A DNA stretch of 64,000 nt from the NCBI GenBank assembly GCA_017502465.1, contig JAFVUY010000025.1, positions 51,846 to 115,845 of the forward strand. The letters run 5' to 3'. Shown here one piece after another: positions 7,957-16,132 of this stretch. Made by a program: the position numbers and the translations under genes. The stretch is from Bacilli bacterium (lineage in GTDB: Bacteria; Bacillota_I; Bacilli_A; RFN20; CAG-826). Numbering within the stretch: position 1 is the stretch's first letter; every line of letters begins with the position of its first letter. The notes under the pieces were generated by a model. That model worked only from the letters and a program-made list of their open reading frames with translations. It was not told the origin of the DNA and made no database searches.

Positions 7957-9379
7957 AATGATAAATCCTCCTATTAATAACTTTTTTAGAGATGATTACT
8001 CCGTTATAGAAATGGAATTCTAAAGTGTCTTTTTTCATTACACACTTCTTGATGAATTTTTCGACCTTGGTAGGATCAAAAACGGTAATTGGTTTATAGT
8101 CCTTATTTGTAATATTTCTATTACGTAAACCGATAATTTCACTATTTAGTGACTCGATTTTGCTTCTTATATCCGTCACTTCTTTTGCGTATGCTTCTTG
8201 CAAAATCCAACCATTTGAATAGAGTTTAGTGAGTTCCTTTTCTTGCTCTTCTAAGTCGGTGACTTGTTTAAAAAGGTCATCCTCTTCTATTCCTCTATAC
8301 TTTTGAGTTACGAATTCGTTAAAAGCTTCAATAAATAATTCTTCAAGAATGTCATCTCTAATCGCACTTGAAGTACATTTATCTCTAGTAGATGAACACC
8401 TATACCACGGATAGGCATTCTCGTTGCTTGAGTGGTTCATTTTATGAGCAAAGTTCTTATGACAACAAGAACACTCAATTAAACCTGTGAAAGGATAGGT
8501 TTTTTGATATATTCCTTTGGTAGAACCGACATACTTTCTAGCAAAAACAGCTTGCACCTTATCCCATAATTCCTTAGAGATAATTGGTTTGTGATGGTTA
8601 GTTACATAATATTGGTCAACCTCATTATGTAAATTTTTATGTTTGATGCCATCTCTGTTGTATGACTTATGAAGAAGTACATCACCAATATATTTTTCGT
8701 TCTTAAGCATTTCACTGATGGTGTTCCTTGCCCATCGAAGATTGCCATAGGAACTAGGAATGCCTTCTTTTTCTAAGTGTTTTTGTATGTCAGTTAATGA
8801 ATATCCGTTTGCATACATTTCGAATATTTTTACCACCACTTTTGCTTCCTTGGGATTGATAGTTAATTCACATTTCTTGCCAACGTTAAATCCATATATC
8901 CTTCCACCAAATGATATTGGTTCACCTCTTTTATAAGATTCGTTAATCGACCAAGTTACGTTAGCACTATATCGATTAAGGTCTTCTTCAGCTACTACGG
9001 CGGCAACAGTTAGGAATAAATCACTAGTGATTTCTAGAGTGTTTATGTTTTCTTTCTCAAAGATTATTGAAACACCGATATCTCTAAGTTGGTGCACTAT
9101 GTCGAGTAACTCTTCAGTGTTACGAGCAAACCTCTGAACTGATTTAGTGAAAATGATATCAATCTCACCATCTAATGCCTTATTAATCATTTGCATAAAA
9201 GATGGTCTCTTTTTCATAGTCTTACCACTTATTCCGTGGTCATAGAAAAGACCAAGATACTCGTAATCTGGATCAGTTGATAGTTTCTCGTTCCAATAGT
9301 TTTTTTGGAATTCTAAAGAATGTGCTTGGCTCCTCGATTTTGAGGAAACACGAGCATATGCTACTACCCTTTTCTTCAT
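7946..9379 (-). CDS. large serine recombinase, first of a pair
   Basis: The product is 477 residues. The resolvase domain begins VAYARVSSKS with the catalytic Ser and contains TKSVQRFARN and VAAVVAEED (about 1-145). A recombinase domain follows, with AKVVVKIFEMYANG (about 180-195). The zinc ribbon has ECSCCHKNF and a later RCSS at about 300-345. A coiled coil lies at about 365-420. It differs from its neighbour throughout, so the pair is not a recent duplication. A strong site (AAGGAGG) precedes the ATG at 9379. It probably acts with its overlapping partner to excise and integrate the prophage. Confidence 0.93.
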   Translation of the reverse strand: MKKRVVAYARVSSKSRSQAHSLEFQKNYWNEKLSTDPDYEYLGLFYDHGISGKTMKKRPSFMQMINKALDGEIDIIFTKSVQRFARNTEELLDIVHQLRDIGVSIIFEKENINTLEITSDLFLTVAAVVAEEDLNRYSANVTWSINESYKRGEPISFGGRIYGFNVGKKCELTINPKEAKVVVKIFEMYANGYSLTDIQKHLEKEGIPSSYGNLRWARNTISEMLKNEKYIGDVLLHKSYNRDGIKHKNLHNEVDQYYVTNHHKPIISKELWDKVQAVFARKYVGSTKGIYQKTYPFTGLIECSCCHKNFAHKMNHSSNENAYPWYRCSSTRDKCTSSAIRDDILEELFIEAFNEFVTQKYRGIEEDDLFKQVTDLEEQEKELTKLYSNGWILQEAYAKEVTDIRSKIESLNSEIIGLRNRNITNKDYKPITVFDPTKVEKFIKKCVMKKDTLEFHFYNGVIISKKVINRRIYHYVN

Positions 9380-9391
9380 AGAAGAACCTCC

Positions 9392-9607
9392 TTATTTAAG
9401 TCCTCTCCAAAGTTTTCTTAATTCGTAAGGAGTGTTTTCGTAATCGGTTTCATCCATTGCGAATCCTTCCTCGATACATCCTTTGATTGTTCTAATCCAA
9501 TCGGCTTGGTAACCACCATTGACATCCATAGTCTCATCAGTGACTCCTGCCTCCAAGTATCTCTTTAAGAGAGTTTCTAAACCTTTCTTGGTTTCGATGT
9601 GTTTCAT
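9392..9607 (-). CDS. small acidic protein upstream of the recombinases
   Basis: This encodes a 71-residue soluble protein, rich in acidic residues and with a Trp in its ADWIRTIKGCIEEG segment. I do not recognise a domain. Small genes of this kind often precede paired serine recombinases in gut Firmicutes prophages. It ends 12 bases before the first recombinase and is presumably part of the same transcript, possibly as a directionality or accessory factor; that role is an inference from position only. Confidence 0.75.
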   Translation of the reverse strand: MKHIETKKGLETLLKRYLEAGVTDETMDVNGGYQADWIRTIKGCIEEGFAMDETDYENTPYELRKLWRGLK

Positions 9608-9651
9608 AACGCTTTTCCTTTCTTTCCGTTACCGAACAGACTTGATGGGGT

Positions 9652-9683
9652 AAAAAAATAAGCCCTGCAATTATTCTGCCGGG
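9652..9683 (-). terminator. terminator after the SHOCT-like small gene
   Basis: On the minus strand CCCGGCA and TGCAGGG (9663-9669 and 9677-9683 on the plus strand) form a stem with one mismatch, followed by CTTATTTTTTT. It separates the lysis end of the prophage from the recombinase transcript. Confidence 0.55.
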
Positions 9684-9714
9684 ACCATTTTGTTTCGTCA
9701 GCGCTATAAATGAA

Positions 9715-9846
9715 TTATTTTTGCTTTGTTAATTTTTCTTCGATGATAGCCTTACTTTTTAATCTTTCTTCATCAGAGATTTTGCCTTTCATCCAGATCG
9801 TATCGATAATGGCTTTGGCAAAGGCTATTCTTATTTCATTATTCAT
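9715..9846 (-). CDS. tiny SHOCT-like prophage protein
   Basis: I translated this by hand: 43 residues from ATG at 9846 to a TAA at 9715-9717, preceded by GGAGG. The C-terminal half, with KISDEERLKSKAIIEEKL, matches the short SHOCT motif found at the ends of many small prophage and membrane-associated proteins, where it is thought to mediate oligomerisation. It lies between terminators, next to the recombinase unit, as in many Firmicutes prophages. Confidence 0.7.
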   Translation of the reverse strand: MNNEIRIAFAKAIIDTIWMKGKISDEERLKSKAIIEEKLTKQK

Positions 9847-9872
9847 AGTCCAAAACCTCCACTATTTGAGAA

Positions 9873-9900
9873 AAGGCTCAAACCTTTCGGAAAGAGCCTT
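9873..9900 (-). terminator. terminator after the holin genes
   Basis: Arms AAGGCTC (9873-9879) and GAGCCTT (9894-9900) flank a 14-base loop; on the minus strand the hairpin is followed by TTC. It overlaps the stop codon of the holin gene at 9899 and closes the long late operon. Confidence 0.7.
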
Positions 9901-10279
9901 AGTTGTTTTTTAATATGTTAATTGATGCTTCAATTTGATTTGTGATCCATGAAGTTAAGTCTCCATAGTTCTTTTCAATGAATGACTTAGTGTCTTCTTT
10001 AAGTTCCGCTAGGACAATCGATTTAGCCTTGTTAAGAGCAATTAACTGAGCATCCTTATCGAATTTACCTTCTACCTTCAAAGCCTCAACATAGGTCTGA
10101 AAAACCACTCTAGTTGCGTTAAGAACGATTTGAGTTGCTTCGTTCAATAATCTCTTAGCGGTTTCATCTTTAATCTTGTTATTAAGATAAGTCGAAAATC
10201 TCACTCCAATATAGGAAATGAGAGGAAGGACAATTGCTGTTACTACAGCAGCTAAAATATTAAGTAAGATTTGATTCAT
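9899..10279 (-). CDS. phage holin, LL-H type
   Basis: The product is 126 residues. One N-terminal membrane segment (about 4-25, with NILAAVVTAIVLPLISYIG) is followed by a long amphipathic helical tail rich in Lys, Glu and Ala. This matches the LL-H family of phage holins, which form holes in the cell membrane at the end of infection. It is the last gene of the late operon, after another small one-segment membrane protein, as is usual for lysis modules. An endolysin, normally next to it, is not visible. Confidence 0.75.
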   Translation of the reverse strand: MNQILLNILAAVVTAIVLPLISYIGVRFSTYLNNKIKDETAKRLLNEATQIVLNATRVVFQTYVEALKVEGKFDKDAQLIALNKAKSIVLAELKEDTKSFIEKNYGDLTSWITNQIEASINILKNN

Positions 10280-10290
10280 ATTTGCTCCTC

Positions 10291-10560
10291 CTATTTATGA
10301 GCTTGTTTGTTAATGTGATCCTCAATTTCGGCAATTGCTACCGTAACTGGACCATCGCATCCTTGTTCTTTTAAACCTTTGAGACAAGCAAGAACACCTT
10401 TGGTGAGAATAGATTGTTCTTCCTTTATCTCTTTGATTTCTGCATCGTTTTTATCTCTTTTCATAAGCCATTTGAATAAGGCAAATAGAATTCCAAAGAT
10501 TACTCCCAATGCAGTGATGATTGATGCTGTTGTTATGATGATTTCCACGATGTGACTCAT
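10291..10560 (-). CDS. small one-segment membrane protein of the phage lysis module
   Basis: The product is 89 residues with an N-terminal membrane segment (about 6-33) and a positively charged turn (KWLMKRDK), then a soluble tail ending LACLKGLKEQGCDGPV and INKQAH. Proteins with this tail are common beside holins in gut Firmicutes phages. It may be a second holin or an antiholin. Its start codon overlaps the end of the upstream nucleotidyltransferase-like gene by four bases, so translation is coupled. Confidence 0.7.
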   Translation of the reverse strand: MSHIVEIIITTASIITALGVIFGILFALFKWLMKRDKNDAEIKEIKEEQSILTKGVLACLKGLKEQGCDGPVTVAIAEIEDHINKQAHK

Positions 10561-11165
10561 TCTTGTTCCTCCTCATAAACACTTAATAAGTAAGAAAAAA
10601 TCTCCTTTAATCTTGGGAGATGTTTTTCAATGTTCATACTTGTTTTAAGGTCTTTAGCAAGTTCGAAGTTCTCTTTTGAGAAGAAGTATTCAAATTTGCC
10701 TGTTTCTTTGTAATGCCTAATAAGGGACTCGACTCGATACAAATGATAAAGACTCTTTTCATCCTTGTAGTTTTCAAGTCTAATGCCAAAGTAAGCAATT
10801 AAACGATAAAGCCAATCTTTAAAATGTTTTTTGAAATCGATAAATAAGAACTCATCAAGTTGATCTTTGATTGAATCATCAACATATGCGATGTTTTCTT
10901 TGGCGAGAAGTGTGTTGTCTAACCAACAAAGGAAATATGTTAGACACCCTTTATCAAAGTTTTTAAGCTTCTCAAAATAACTTCTACCAAAGGTAAAGAA
11001 ATCGCAATCATCAGTTTTGACTACATTGCAACTATCAAATCCATCAATGACGACAGTAAAATCTTTATCACTTTCATCCTCGCTTAGTCCAAAGATTGAA
11101 GAACCGCAGCGATACACCAATAAAATCTTGTTTGGTGAAAATAATTTATCTAATAACTCTTGCAT
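10557..11165 (-). CDS. nucleotidyltransferase-like protein in the phage lysis module
   Basis: The product is 202 residues. Near the N-terminus CGSSIFGLSEDESDKDF (about residues 20-36) resembles the active-site block of the polymerase-beta-type nucleotidyltransferase fold, GS...G...SDxD, with the two Asp that bind metal. The rest is helical and fits the helical partner domain of such enzymes. It overlaps the upstream baseplate gene by 20 bases and the downstream membrane gene by four, so it belongs to the late operon. Such a gene is not part of the usual tail-lysis set. Possible roles are tRNA or nucleotide modification during infection, or a superinfection-exclusion gene. Confidence 0.6.
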   Translation of the reverse strand: MQELLDKLFSPNKILLVYRCGSSIFGLSEDESDKDFTVVIDGFDSCNVVKTDDCDFFTFGRSYFEKLKNFDKGCLTYFLCWLDNTLLAKENIAYVDDSIKDQLDEFLFIDFKKHFKDWLYRLIAYFGIRLENYKDEKSLYHLYRVESLIRHYKETGKFEYFFSKENFELAKDLKTSMNIEKHLPRLKEIFSYLLSVYEEEQE

Positions 11166-11922
11166 ATTTTGGTTGGTTCCCCCTTGAATCTTCTACATAA
11201 AGTTTCGAACTTGTTAATTGACATGAGAGTGTGCAGTCTTGACCGTTATAACGATAATGAACAATGCCACCACTACCTCCAACTGATGCTCCGCAGAATA
11301 AAACATTCGTTCCACCAACATAGACAGAAATAATTCCGTCATAAGCATTTAAAGAGTTAATGTCTTCAAAAACATAGCAATGACCATAGGATAATGTTGA
11401 CCATCCATCATAAAGAGGACCATATCTTGAACTTGCATCATTTTTGACTTCGGTTGCCTTTTCGTTGATTTTTGTTTGGTCATTTTTGATATATGGTGGA
11501 TCATATGTAGAATCCAAAGTGATTGAAGATGAAGTTTTGGTGTATCTACAAAGTGGAAACTCATAAATGAGACCACCATTCATCAAATCTTGCTGAGTTA
11601 AAGTTGGATAAGCAGAACTAGCTTCTTTCTTCTCTAATGAGATTGTGTTATTTCCTAGATCAATTTTGATAACAACAATGCCATAAGCTGATCCATCTAA
11701 AGAAACTGATATCTTAGTTCCACTCTCAACAAAGATTCTTCTTCCGTATACTTGAACGTAACCATTTTGGAAAGAAATATAGTTATTACTGACTGAAGCT
11801 TGGCATCTACCTAAAATGCCGTAAAAAATGCCATTCACACCACTGGTTAAAAAGTGATTGATATCGGCATCCATTTTGCTTGATACCGAAGCGGCATCGA
11901 ATGTAATTTTTTGAATAGCCAT
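11146..11922 (-). CDS. phage baseplate or tail-tip structural protein
   Basis: The product is 258 residues, rich in Ser, Gly and Thr with an alternating hydrophobic pattern, as expected for a beta-rich fibre or baseplate protein. The N-terminal part contains VNGIFYGILGRCQASVSNN and a repeated VQVYGRRIFVESG-type strand. The C-terminal third (GSGGIVHYRYNGQDCTLSC) looks like a receptor-binding or tip domain. It abuts the hub-like gene upstream. No chaperone or enzyme motif is seen. Confidence 0.65.
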   Translation of the reverse strand: MAIQKITFDAASVSSKMDADINHFLTSGVNGIFYGILGRCQASVSNNYISFQNGYVQVYGRRIFVESGTKISVSLDGSAYGIVVIKIDLGNNTISLEKKEASSAYPTLTQQDLMNGGLIYEFPLCRYTKTSSSITLDSTYDPPYIKNDQTKINEKATEVKNDASSRYGPLYDGWSTLSYGHCYVFEDINSLNAYDGIISVYVGGTNVLFCGASVGGSGGIVHYRYNGQDCTLSCQLTSSKLYVEDSRGNQPKYARVIR

Positions 11923-12986
11923 TAAGCAGACCTCCTATCGAATAATTTGAGTTTGTCTGTCAAAGACAGGCGATATTCACCAAGTGTTACCTTAGCGACA
12001 TTGAAAGTTCCTTTGAATTCCATCTTAGAAACGATGGTATCGTAGGTCTTACTTTCCGTGATGAATCTCACAATTGCACCAACTTTTAGTTCTTGAAGAG
12101 CATCAATTTGATTGGTGATAAATGAGAAATTAAATGTGATCGTGTGTTCTAGTGAAGAATCCACTAATGCCTTTGTAGCTTTGGTAAGAAGCGAATCATA
12201 ATCTTTATCGGAATAAAATTCGTATTTCATCTTCACTTTTGGAATACGTTTAAGAGCAGGTGCTGTTGTTACCACTTGCCCATCGTTTGTTAAGTAATAA
12301 ATAACTTGACTTGTATGCTGCGTATTCTCAGCTTTTGGTATGTAATAAACTTTGTTTAAACTTATTTCGTTTGTGTCATTTACATTAAGATTTGTGATAC
12401 CACCAAGAGTTGACTTCATGGTGACACCAACTTTAGCAGAAACAACTCTGATTCTGATCTTGAAAAACTTTCCATTAGCAAGGACAACTTCGTATTCAAG
12501 CCTAATGCCATAGGTCTTGGAGAATTCCTCTACTAAATCCAAGATGTTTTCTTTAGTGTCTGCTTCATAAGTTAGATTACAGTTCTTCACCACCTCAACC
12601 GATGTTTCGAGATAACTGACATTTTGGTATGTGTCACCTGAATACTTAAATGTGTTGTTTATTAGGTTCACAATAAATTGAGCTGAGTTACCACTAAAAG
12701 TTCTTGGAAGAGGAACATCTACATCAAGAAGAGATAAATAGTCCTTTGTTTCCACTTTAGTTTGTAACTTTTCATCGGTTTTAATTGATGTGATTATCCC
12801 AACATATGGATAACCATTTTCTTTAACGATTAATAAGTCACCAACTTTCGCTTTTAAACTTTGTTTATTTACTGTGAATTTTGACTTTTGAGGTACTAAC
12901 GCATCAAGAATAATATCGAAGTCATCAGTGGCGTAACCGTAGTCCATTACTGATAAGTCTTGTTCACTTAAAAAGATAAGTTGCAT
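11922..12986 (-). CDS. phage tail hub or baseplate protein
   Basis: The product is 354 residues and follows Dit directly, the usual place of the tail-associated hub protein (Gp37/Tal-like, without the lysin domain). It is beta-rich with a central KNCNLTYEADTKENILDLVEEFSK-like block (split here as KNCNLTYEAD and ILDLVEEFSKTYG), typical of hub proteins of gp27/gpD type. No peptidase or lytic motif is visible. Assignment rests on position and fold pattern. Confidence 0.65.
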   Translation of the reverse strand: MQLIFLSEQDLSVMDYGYATDDFDIILDALVPQKSKFTVNKQSLKAKVGDLLIVKENGYPYVGIITSIKTDEKLQTKVETKDYLSLLDVDVPLPRTFSGNSAQFIVNLINNTFKYSGDTYQNVSYLETSVEVVKNCNLTYEADTKENILDLVEEFSKTYGIRLEYEVVLANGKFFKIRIRVVSAKVGVTMKSTLGGITNLNVNDTNEISLNKVYYIPKAENTQHTSQVIYYLTNDGQVVTTAPALKRIPKVKMKYEFYSDKDYDSLLTKATKALVDSSLEHTITFNFSFITNQIDALQELKVGAIVRFITESKTYDTIVSKMEFKGTFNVAKVTLGEYRLSLTDKLKLFDRRSA

Positions 12987-12995
12987 AACTACCTC

Positions 12996-13826
12996 CTAAT
13001 GAGCGATATATTCTTCTTTAAACGAGATTTCACAGGTTGCTTCTTCTCTTACTCCAGGATCAAAGAATATTTCACTTTCGCCGGGTGGTAAGAATAAGAA
13101 GTTTTCACAGCTAAAGTCTTGCTTATCGTAATAGTCTTGTTCTTCTGCATCTAAAAGCCACTTGATGTATTGATTAGTTGGTTCAGAGCAAATAACAATC
13201 GTTGGTTCGTCTCTTTCATCGACTATCAATCTTAAAGTTTGTAGATCAACGCCATTTTGACGAATGATTACTCTAGGGTTATAGCAATTGCCAATTAATC
13301 TAATTACCAAAGGTACGTTCCTAGATGATTCATTATTAACAGTGACTTTTCCATTGAAGGAAACTGCATATACATATGGATATTGATACGTATAAATCTT
13401 TCCACCACCAACATCAGTAACTTCAATGTGGGTAGACTTATTTACAAGCCAAAGAGATAAACAATCAATCTTCACCTTGCTTTTAAGTACTCCACTCTCT
13501 AACTGTGCTTTTGAAGAAGAAACAACGTTTACGTAGCAATACTTTTTGCCAACTGATGTCTCATAGAAGAGTCTAATTTCTTTGCTTTTAGTAATGAATT
13601 CTCTCCATCGAGTAAAGCCATAGTACCCATCAAAGAAATCAAGAGTTAAATCAAGGGTTCTTTGAGGAATCTTTCGTTTTGTCTCAACAAACCTTGAATC
13701 AAACTCTTCATAGTCGATGTCGAATTCAAAGCCAAAGCCATCCATTTCTTCGATGACACAACTATGTGCGTAATCAAAATAGAAGGTGCTACCAACTTCG
13801 TTAACTAAATATAGTTTTCTTCTCAT
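12996..13826 (-). CDS. distal tail protein (Dit-like)
   Basis: The product is 276 residues and lies between the tape measure and the hub gene, the conserved place for Dit. The start (RRKLYLVNEVGSTFYFD) and the later IPQRTLDLTLDFF are typical of this family, which forms the ring joining tail tube and baseplate. The start codon overlaps the tape-measure stop, and the downstream gene follows after 9 bases. Confidence 0.8.
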   Translation of the reverse strand: MRRKLYLVNEVGSTFYFDYAHSCVIEEMDGFGFEFDIDYEEFDSRFVETKRKIPQRTLDLTLDFFDGYYGFTRWREFITKSKEIRLFYETSVGKKYCYVNVVSSSKAQLESGVLKSKVKIDCLSLWLVNKSTHIEVTDVGGGKIYTYQYPYVYAVSFNGKVTVNNESSRNVPLVIRLIGNCYNPRVIIRQNGVDLQTLRLIVDERDEPTIVICSEPTNQYIKWLLDAEEQDYYDKQDFSCENFLFLPPGESEIFFDPGVREEATCEISFKEEYIAH

Positions 13827-16120
13827 TAGTAAGCACCTCCTAAAGCTTCGTTAATTGAATCCATATCAACATTACCACTAGTGTTAATAGTGACATTATT
13901 TGTTGTACGAGAATTGTCAGTATTCATGTATGAATTGCTTGTTGTTTTGACCGTATTCTCTGCATCAAAGTCGCCTGTGCCAAACATCTTTTCGATTAAC
14001 TTAATTAACCAACCAACTGTATGATCCAAAATCCATTTAATCGCATTGATAATGGCACTAAGGATATCGAGGATTGGTTTTAAGATTTGCATCAAGAGTT
14101 GGAGAACAGGAAGAATTACCGCTTTAATGACATTCCCAATAATCACCAAAATAGGAGAAATTGCCTCAATGATTTCAAAGATCACATCAAGGATATCCAT
14201 AATTGGTGTTAAGAAAATCTCAATTAGAGGCATCAACACTTCAAATAAGGAAGCGATGATTTCAATTATTCCTGAGATGAATTCGATAAGTGGTTCTAGA
14301 ATCGCCAAGATGATCTCAAGGATTGGTTCAAGAATATCGACCAAGATGTCGAGTAAAGTCACTACAACATTTATAACAGCACCTAAGATGTCCACTATTA
14401 CGTTGATGATTTCGATTAAGATGTTCAAAACCCCATCGATTAACTCAATTACTACTTCAATAATCTGAACAATAAGTCCAATAACTAATTGAAGAATCTT
14501 TGCTACAACTTGAAGAATCTTTGCAATCAGTTGAGTGACAGGAATCAAGATTGCCGTGAGCATTTCTAAGATTCTAGTTATTGGATCAATGAGTTTTTCA
14601 AGTAGTTTTACTACTTCATCCAACACCATCATGACAACATCTAGGATGCCATCTATAACCTCGACCAATACATCAATGATTTGATTAATAACGTTCATTA
14701 AGATGTCGAGGATTGGTTTCAATTTTTCGATGATTCTTCCAACGAGTTCGACTATTTTGTCGATTAACTGTTGAACTATTTCAAGAACCCTTTTGAGTAA
14801 GGCTCTGAAGTTTTCGTTTTGAAGAAGTAACACCGCTATCAAAGCAATGAGTGCAGCCCAAGGACCTGCCTTAGCGGCACCACCGACAGCTTTGAATGCT
14901 TCACTGACTGTTCCAAGGACTTCTTTAAACTTCATAAACATTGTTATTGCTTTAGCAACGATTGTTAGAATTGGTCCAATCGCCGCTGCTACTGCCGTAA
15001 CAACGCCTATGATTCCCTTCATCCTTGTGGACATCTCATTGAACTTTTGAATTAGTTCTTTGATTCTTGGTATTACTTTTTCTCTCAAGAACTCCACTAT
15101 CTTTGTGATAATTGGAGCCAATGCAGTCGCAAGTTCAGTTCTTAAAGAAAGGAATGCTTGTTTGAGTGCATAGATTTCATTGCCTAATGCACCAGTAATT
15201 TCTGCATCTTTTTCGGACACGATACCGACTTTCTCGGCTTCATCCATCCAAGATTGAAGTTCTTCTTCGGAAGCAGATAAAACAGGGTTAAGTAAAGTCC
15301 CTAATTTATCTCCAAAGAATTGGTTTGCTAAAGCAGTTCTTGTAGCAGCATCTTCTACACTAGCGATAGAACTACGGATTTTAGCGAAGGCTTGTTCTGC
15401 ATCTAAACTTGCTAAATCATCCATTGTTAAACCAATCTTTGCTAATTGTTCGGAGACATCATCTCCATTAGCAATTTGACCTAACAAGTTATTTACTTTT
15501 TGGAATGCCTTATCAAGGTATTGGGTTTCACTACCAAGTTGCTTTGCTGCATATTCCCACTTCTGCATTGCTTCAAGTCCAACACCGAGTTGTTTAGCGG
15601 TATCAGACATTTCATTTACTGTTTCAGTGGTTTTCAATGCTAAAGCTGATAAAGCTGTAACTGCTGCCGTAACTGGAGCGGTAATGTATTTGGTCATTGC
15701 TGATCCAATTGCTGAGAGTTTCTCAACATTAACACTACCAAGACTTGAAATCTTACCTTCAGTCTCTTTAAGTTCCTTATTTAGCTTTGCTACTTCTGCC
15801 TCCGTATATTGGATGGCACGTTGCATCTTGTTGAATTCTTGCTCAGAAACAGTGCCTAATTTGACACCTTCTCTAGCAACATCAAGAGCCTTTTTTTGTT
15901 CATCTAATTTCTTCTTTGTAGTTTGAAGAACTTCGTTTAACTTAGATTGCTTTTGCTTCCATAGATCAACGTTAGAAGAATCGTATTTTAAGTTTTTATT
16001 AATCGCGGCTAAATCACGTTGTTGTTCTTTTAAGTCGGAATTGAGAGATTTGATAGAAGCCTCTAGTTCAGTGGTATCAAGTCCGAGCTTAATATTAAGA
16101 CCTTTAATCGCTTCTGCCAT
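13826..16120 (-). CDS. phage tail tape measure protein
   Basis: I start this at the ATG at 16120 because AGGAGG lies eight bases before it; an upstream GTG at 16129 overlaps that site. The product is 764 residues. Residues about 1-130 are coiled coil rich in Lys, Gln and Leu. Residues about 140-350 contain the tape-measure-type block ending ATRTALANQFFGDKLGTLL. Residues about 350-700 are an unusual long run of hydrophobic 11-residue-like units rich in Ile, Leu and Val with regular Asp or Glu. At about 0.15 nm per residue the tail would be near 115 nm long. Confidence 0.92.
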   Translation of the reverse strand: MAEAIKGLNIKLGLDTTELEASIKSLNSDLKEQQRDLAAINKNLKYDSSNVDLWKQKQSKLNEVLQTTKKKLDEQKKALDVAREGVKLGTVSEQEFNKMQRAIQYTEAEVAKLNKELKETEGKISSLGSVNVEKLSAIGSAMTKYITAPVTAAVTALSALALKTTETVNEMSDTAKQLGVGLEAMQKWEYAAKQLGSETQYLDKAFQKVNNLLGQIANGDDVSEQLAKIGLTMDDLASLDAEQAFAKIRSSIASVEDAATRTALANQFFGDKLGTLLNPVLSASEEELQSWMDEAEKVGIVSEKDAEITGALGNEIYALKQAFLSLRTELATALAPIITKIVEFLREKVIPRIKELIQKFNEMSTRMKGIIGVVTAVAAAIGPILTIVAKAITMFMKFKEVLGTVSEAFKAVGGAAKAGPWAALIALIAVLLLQNENFRALLKRVLEIVQQLIDKIVELVGRIIEKLKPILDILMNVINQIIDVLVEVIDGILDVVMMVLDEVVKLLEKLIDPITRILEMLTAILIPVTQLIAKILQVVAKILQLVIGLIVQIIEVVIELIDGVLNILIEIINVIVDILGAVINVVVTLLDILVDILEPILEIILAILEPLIEFISGIIEIIASLFEVLMPLIEIFLTPIMDILDVIFEIIEAISPILVIIGNVIKAVILPVLQLLMQILKPILDILSAIINAIKWILDHTVGWLIKLIEKMFGTGDFDAENTVKTTSNSYMNTDNSRTTNNVTINTSGNVDMDSINEALGGAY

Positions 16121-16132
16121 TTCTCTCACCTC

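Noticed and set aside
6340..9379. Treating the two recombinases as a separate transposon in the prophage
   Set aside because: Small genes and SHOCT-like gene in front of them are the usual end of such prophages, and no flanking repeats were found.
14046..14468. Plus-strand open frame of 140 codons inside the tape measure gene
   Set aside because: It is the reverse reading of the repeated hydrophobic region; composition (Ile, Ser, Lys, Arg and Thr) is a mirror of the real gene.
14046..14760. Apparent direct repeats, considered as a CRISPR array or minisatellite
   Set aside because: The units vary in sequence and keep the tape measure frame; they encode protein repeats and have no spacer structure.
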